DNA from: CAZXTR01 sp964643615 | Lineage (GTDB): Bacteria > Pseudomonadota > Alphaproteobacteria > CAAHEQ01 > UBA3637 | Direction of reading: 5' to 3' | NCBI GenBank assembly: GCA_964643615.1 | Contig: CAZXTR010000037.1 | Span: 1-8,170, forward strand | Length of the DNA: 8,170 nucleotides | In this document: piece after piece, positions 5,170 to 8,170 of the stretch | How positions within the stretch are numbered: the stretch's first letter is position 1 | How the letters are laid out: every line of letters starts with the position of its first letter | Program-made: the position numbers and the translations under genes | The notes under the pieces: model-generated | What the model was told of the DNA's origin: nothing | Databases searched by the model: none | What the model saw: the letters and a program-made list of their open reading frames with translations, nothing else

Positions 5170-6543
5170 TTAGAATAATTTGAAAGTAGTTTCTTCTTTG
5201 GTCTTTGCTGCCTTCCAGTCATCAGCTTTCTTTTTTCCCTCCATTTTTTCGGAATCGCTAAGTTGAGGGTCAACAATCGCTTTTGTCTGTAAGATGAAGT
5301 CCTTTAGTGGAGATTTTGCTGTTTCCAAAGAAAGTTGTAACCACATATAGCAAACAACAGGGTCTTGAGCGACAACGACGCCCTCACAATAAAACTGCGA
5401 CAAACGGTATTGTGCCTCGGCATCGCCCAGTTCAGCAGCTTTCACATACCAATCAACAGATTTTTTTGGATTTTGTAACCTGGTTTCGATGACCCTTCCC
5501 CAATAGGTATATGCATCTGGAGCTCCGGTCTTTCCCCTTTTTTCGATTTTATTTTCAATTGCAATAGTTTCTCCAGAAAGTAAAGCTTTTTCCAACTCGT
5601 CTGTCCGAATTCCATAAGCTGTTCCATCTGAAAGCAATAGATCATTCTTTTCTTTAATTTGACGTAAAGTATCTACATCATTATAACCTGGAATAATTAA
5701 ATTAGATTCGATTAATTCTCTTTCGGGGACTGTTTCTTTTGGGGCTTTTGGGCGCCAGTTAATAGCAGCTTCTTGTGCAAATTTAAGGTTTTTTGCCTCT
5801 TTTATTTTTAAAGCTATAGCATCACGTTGTGTTGCTGCCCAAGTCCCCACCTCATCTGTATTATATGCTGCAATAATATTAAACCAAGTATATGCTTGAA
5901 CTGGGTTATATAAATTTTTATTCGTTGCATGTAACTCCGCCAAGTCATGTTGAGCTTTTACATAACCTTGATTGGCTGAACGGGATAACCATTTAACCGC
6001 CAATGAATAATCTTGCGGGACCCCGCGCCCATATAAATAAAGAAGCCCTAATTTGTACTGTGCAGGCGCATATCCTTGTAAAGCAGACATTTTGTAAAAC
6101 CCGCCAGCATAAACATAATCTTTTGTAACACTTTCTCCTTTGGCATAAATTTCCCCCAAATTGTATTGGGCATCTGGATTTCCAGCGCGTGCCGCCGTCT
6201 TCAACAACTCAAAACCTTTCTCAATGTTTTTTTCAATTCCTTGCCCCGTGACAAAAAGCGTCCCTAATTTAGATGCAGCCATTGGGTTTCCTGTACTATA
6301 AGATTGATTATAATATTCTGCTGCTTTTGCAAAAGATTGTTTAACTCCCCACCCATTTTCATATAACAAGCCCATGTGGAAAGATGCTATATTGTCGCCC
6401 TCATCTGATAAATAAGAAAATTCTTCAAAAGCCTGGTTATATTTCTTTTGTTCAAAAAATTCCATAGCTTCTTTCATTCCAGCGAAAGCAGGAGAAATGA
6501 AAAATGTAGAACATAGCAGAGAAAAAACTATTTTTTTATGCAT
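5170..6543 (-). CDS. Exported Sel1-repeat (TPR-like) protein
   Basis: A 457-residue protein with a clear Sec signal peptide: MHKK, a hydrophobic core, and the cleavage motif AFA at 19-21, so the mature protein probably starts at Gly22 in the periplasm or outside. Residues about 50-230 form at least four consecutive Sel1 repeats of about 36 residues, shown by recurring A.Y.LG..Y..G.GV..D...A..W...A...G patterns (for example AQYNLGEIYAKG and AQYKLGLLYLYGRGV). A divergent middle of about 110 residues (230-340) follows, then a further repeat pair (341-410) ending in a Lys/Glu-rich tail. Sel1 repeats stack as helical hairpins that bind other proteins; in bacteria they occur in envelope and host-interaction proteins. 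The partner here is unknown. I chose ATG 6543 because AAGGAAGG lies six bases upstream; the longer TTG start at 6561 precedes that site. It has its own promoter and ends at the bidirectional terminator. Confidence 0.92.
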   Translation of the reverse strand: MHKKIVFSLLCSTFFISPAFAGMKEAMEFFEQKKYNQAFEEFSYLSDEGDNIASFHMGLLYENGWGVKQSFAKAAEYYNQSYSTGNPMAASKLGTLFVTGQGIEKNIEKGFELLKTAARAGNPDAQYNLGEIYAKGESVTKDYVYAGGFYKMSALQGYAPAQYKLGLLYLYGRGVPQDYSLAVKWLSRSANQGYVKAQHDLAELHATNKNLYNPVQAYTWFNIIAAYNTDEVGTWAATQRDAIALKIKEAKNLKFAQEAAINWRPKAPKETVPERELIESNLIIPGYNDVDTLRQIKEKNDLLLSDGTAYGIRTDELEKALLSGETIAIENKIEKRGKTGAPDAYTYWGRVIETRLQNPKKSVDWYVKAAELGDAEAQYRLSQFYCEGVVVAQDPVVCYMWLQLSLETAKSPLKDFILQTKAIVDPQLSDSEKMEGKKKADDWKAAKTKEETTFKLF

Positions 6544-6548
6544 TGCAG

Positions 6549-6556
6549 CCTTCCTT
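6549..6556 (-). promoter_or_regulatory. Ribosome binding site of the Sel1-repeat gene
   Basis: AAGGAAGG on the minus strand, five to six bases before ATG 6543. It selects this start over the in-frame TTG at 6561 and gives a protein whose signal peptide begins MHKK. Confidence 0.75.
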
Positions 6557-6572
6557 GTCAAATATTTTATTC

Positions 6573-6601
6573 ATTGTACTTAAAAAATAATTTTTTGCCA
6601 A
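6573..6601 (-). promoter_or_regulatory. Strong sigma70-type promoter of the Sel1-repeat gene
   Basis: On the minus strand TTGGCA (6601-6596), 17 bases, TACAAT (6578-6573): five of six matches in each box at ideal spacing. The start site would be near 6566, giving a leader of about 22 bases that contains the ribosome binding site. The spacer is almost pure A/T. This makes the gene transcribable independently of the upstream NlpD-like gene. Confidence 0.7.
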
Positions 6602-6608
6602 CAGTTTT

Positions 6609-7541
6609 TTATTTCGTCAGATAATCATTTGGGTTCAAAGCTTTTGTTCCCTGTCGTATTTCAAAGTGTAACTGAGGATTCTTGACGTTGCCTGTTGAAC
6701 CGATTTTGCCGATGACTTGCCCTTTTTTAACTTTATCTCCACGTTTGACGGATAAAGAATCTGCGTGAGCATAGGCAGTAACCCAGCCATCGGTGTGTTT
6801 AATCAGCAATAAATTCCCAAATCCTTTTAATTTGTTCCCAGCATAAGCAACAACACCATTTTCAGAAGCTTTGAAAAATGTTTCTTTGGTGCTTGCAATG
6901 TTAATCCCATCGTTACGACGGCCTTGATTAGATACTCCAAAATCGGAAATAATTTTGCCCTTAACCGGCCACGCAAACTTTTTGATTCGTTGTGGTGGTG
7001 AATGCAAAGATGTTTTTCCCAATATTTTTGAATCTGCCTTTTTTGAGGAGTTAAATAGATTCTTTTCTTTTGAAGTTTGTGCGTATTTCGCACTTGATTC
7101 TAACATAAGTGAACTCTTTTTTTCTTCCCGATCGAATACAATACTGGGCATCACAAGTTTTTGTCCAAGAGCAAGAGAATAAGGACGCTTGATATTGTTT
7201 GTTTTTGCTAAAGAATTTATATCAACCCCATACGTTCTGGAAATATTGTACAACGTTTCACCTTTTTGGACTGTATGAATTTGAGTGGGCGGAATAAAAA
7301 TCAATTGTCCAATGGAAAGAGTATACGGAGGTTTTAATTTGTTTTTATTAATCAAAGCGTTCGGCGCGACTTGGTATTGCCGAGCGATGGAATAAACATT
7401 TTCTTCTTTTTGTACGCGGTGTGATTGTGTCCAATTTCTATGTGAAGAGGGCTGTATTTTAACATAATATTGTCCACAACCCGATAAAAAGGCACACAAA
7501 AAACACCCAATCCACATTTTTTTGCAAAAAAACCACATCAT
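6609..7541 (-). CDS. NlpD-like LysM/LytM lipoprotein with degenerate LytM active site
   Basis: A 310-residue lipoprotein with a short basic and hydrophobic N-terminus ending in the lipobox LSGC, so Cys22 is lipidated. Two LysM domains (about 41-85 and 88-132, the second beginning HTVQKGETLYNIS) bind peptidoglycan. A Ser/Lys-rich linker leads to a LytM/M23 domain at about 188-308 (WPVKGKIISDFG to LNPNDYL). Active M23 enzymes have HxxxD and HxH; here these read N210...N214 and Q290-L-H292, so two zinc ligands and one catalytic His are replaced, while His258 and His292 remain. E. coli NlpD has a similar loss (NKGID, RLHFE) and acts by activating the amidase AmiC during cell separation; the same non-enzymatic role is inferred here. 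Start is ATG 7541 or 7538; only a weak AAAGA precedes them, inside a small hairpin. It lies 41 bases after the RNase J gene on the same strand, probably co-transcribed. Confidence 0.9.
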   Translation of the reverse strand: MMWFFCKKMWIGCFLCAFLSGCGQYYVKIQPSSHRNWTQSHRVQKEENVYSIARQYQVAPNALINKNKLKPPYTLSIGQLIFIPPTQIHTVQKGETLYNISRTYGVDINSLAKTNNIKRPYSLALGQKLVMPSIVFDREEKKSSLMLESSAKYAQTSKEKNLFNSSKKADSKILGKTSLHSPPQRIKKFAWPVKGKIISDFGVSNQGRRNDGINIASTKETFFKASENGVVAYAGNKLKGFGNLLLIKHTDGWVTAYAHADSLSVKRGDKVKKGQVIGKIGSTGNVKNPQLHFEIRQGTKALNPNDYLTK

Positions 7542-7582
7542 GTCTTTATGATAAGCATGAAATGTTAAAAAAAGATAAATAT

Positions 7583-8170
7583 TTAAACGCGGATTAAATG
7601 GATTTCAATTAACGGCTTTTTCCCATATTGCTCCGAAATAAAATGGCGGACAGTTAAGCGGACTGTTTCTTGGACTTTATCGTCTTCTTTTTTGTCTTTT
7701 TTATCCATGTTTGTGACATGTTCATAAATTAAATTTAACAGAGTTTCTTCATCCGTTGGATTATCCATTAACCCAAAAGATGAAAACTTCGGAGTTCCTA
7801 AAATATATCCATCTTGATTAACCACTACTGTCCCAACGATAGTTCCTCCTTCGATCATTTTTCGACGTTTTTTTAAAACATCTGCGCCTAAGGAAATGAT
7901 GCGTTTTCCGTCAACGGCTAAACACCCTACAGGTATTTCCCCCAAAATTTCGGGATCTCCGTCATTTAATTCCAAAACGTCACCTTCTTCAATTACCATG
8001 GCGATATGAGCGCCCCATTTTTCGGCCAATTTTTTGTGTTCTAAAATGCTCATTGGTTCGCCATGTACAGGGATAGCAACTTTGGGCTTCAAGTAAGAAT
8101 AAAGCTTTTCCATGCTATCTTTTGCGGGGTGTCCAGAAACATGAACAAGTCGTTCTCTGTCCGTAATGAT
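7583..8170 (-). CDS. rnj: Ribonuclease J, C-terminal part (5' end outside the window)
   Basis: RNase J is a metallo-beta-lactamase/beta-CASP nuclease with 5'-3' exonuclease and endonuclease activity in rRNA maturation and mRNA decay. About 195 C-terminal residues are visible; the frame is open to the window edge, so the real start lies beyond 8170. The ATG at 8113 is internal, because the codons before it encode the conserved HVSGHPAKDS. Next come KPKVAIPVHGEPM, with the metal-binding His of the HGE motif that closes the catalytic core, then EEGDVLELNDG and the C-terminal domain needed for dimerisation (VNQDGYILGTPKFSSFGLMD onward). A Lys/Asp-rich insert (MDKKDKKEDDK) precedes a last segment, VRLTVRHFISEQYGKKPLIEIHLIRV in part, typical of RNase J C-termini. 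The gene ends with TAA at 7583 and is followed by the NlpD-like gene with no terminator between them. Confidence 0.95.
   Translation of the reverse strand: MITDRERLVHVSGHPAKDSMEKLYSYLKPKVAIPVHGEPMSILEHKKLAEKWGAHIAMVIEEGDVLELNDGDPEILGEIPVGCLAVDGKRIISLGADVLKKRRKMIEGGTIVGTVVVNQDGYILGTPKFSSFGLMDNPTDEETLLNLIYEHVTNMDKKDKKEDDKVQETVRLTVRHFISEQYGKKPLIEIHLIRV

Noticed and set aside
6579..6595. Near-palindromic A/T run between the NlpD-like and Sel1-repeat genes as a terminator
   Set aside because: It has almost no G-C pairs for a stable stem and forms the spacer of a strong promoter; a terminator is not supported.

Overview
The window is AT-rich DNA from a Gram-negative bacterium, most likely a host-associated alphaproteobacterium. 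The evidence is an RlmH with an alphaproteobacterial-looking C-terminus (MLIRIVLAEQ...GHPYHRD), RNase J, an NlpD-like lipoprotein, a Sec-exported Sel1-repeat protein and PgpA. I cannot name a species. The sequence contains one run of exactly 100 N (1946-2045), a scaffold gap, so this is a draft assembly.

Left part (1-2098, + strand): three genes I do not recognise. The first is cut by the window edge. The second follows two bases after its stop and ends at a strong intrinsic terminator (825-852). The third (from 931) encodes a two-helix membrane protein with a long soluble domain and an acidic, low-complexity tail that runs into the gap, so its true end is unknown.

Middle part (2102-4854): a glycogen synthase gene (glgA) with its own probable promoter. 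Directly overlapping its stop codon is the remnant of a second gene, reading like the N-terminus of meso-diaminopimelate dehydrogenase but with no start codon and an early stop. Then rlmH (- strand) and pgpA (+ strand) diverge from a short shared promoter region. The pgpA promoter is near-consensus and sits so close to the ATG that the mRNA is probably leaderless. Twelve bases after pgpA comes a small nine-cysteine protein resembling the catalytic chain of ferredoxin-thioredoxin reductase, closed by a bidirectional terminator shared with the convergent gene.

Right part (5170-8170, - strand): in transcription order, the 3' end of an RNase J gene, an NlpD-like LysM/LytM lipoprotein whose LytM domain has lost key zinc and catalytic residues, and an exported Sel1-repeat protein with a strong promoter of its own.

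Functionally, most recognisable genes are housekeeping: glycogen storage, ribosome methylation, phosphatidylglycerol synthesis, RNA processing and cell-wall splitting. The less ordinary points are the decayed dehydrogenase next to glgA, the predicted leaderless pgpA, the atypical Cys spacing of the FTR-like protein, and the unassigned gene trio at the left. I see no CRISPR array, RNA gene, insertion sequence or convincing new defence system.
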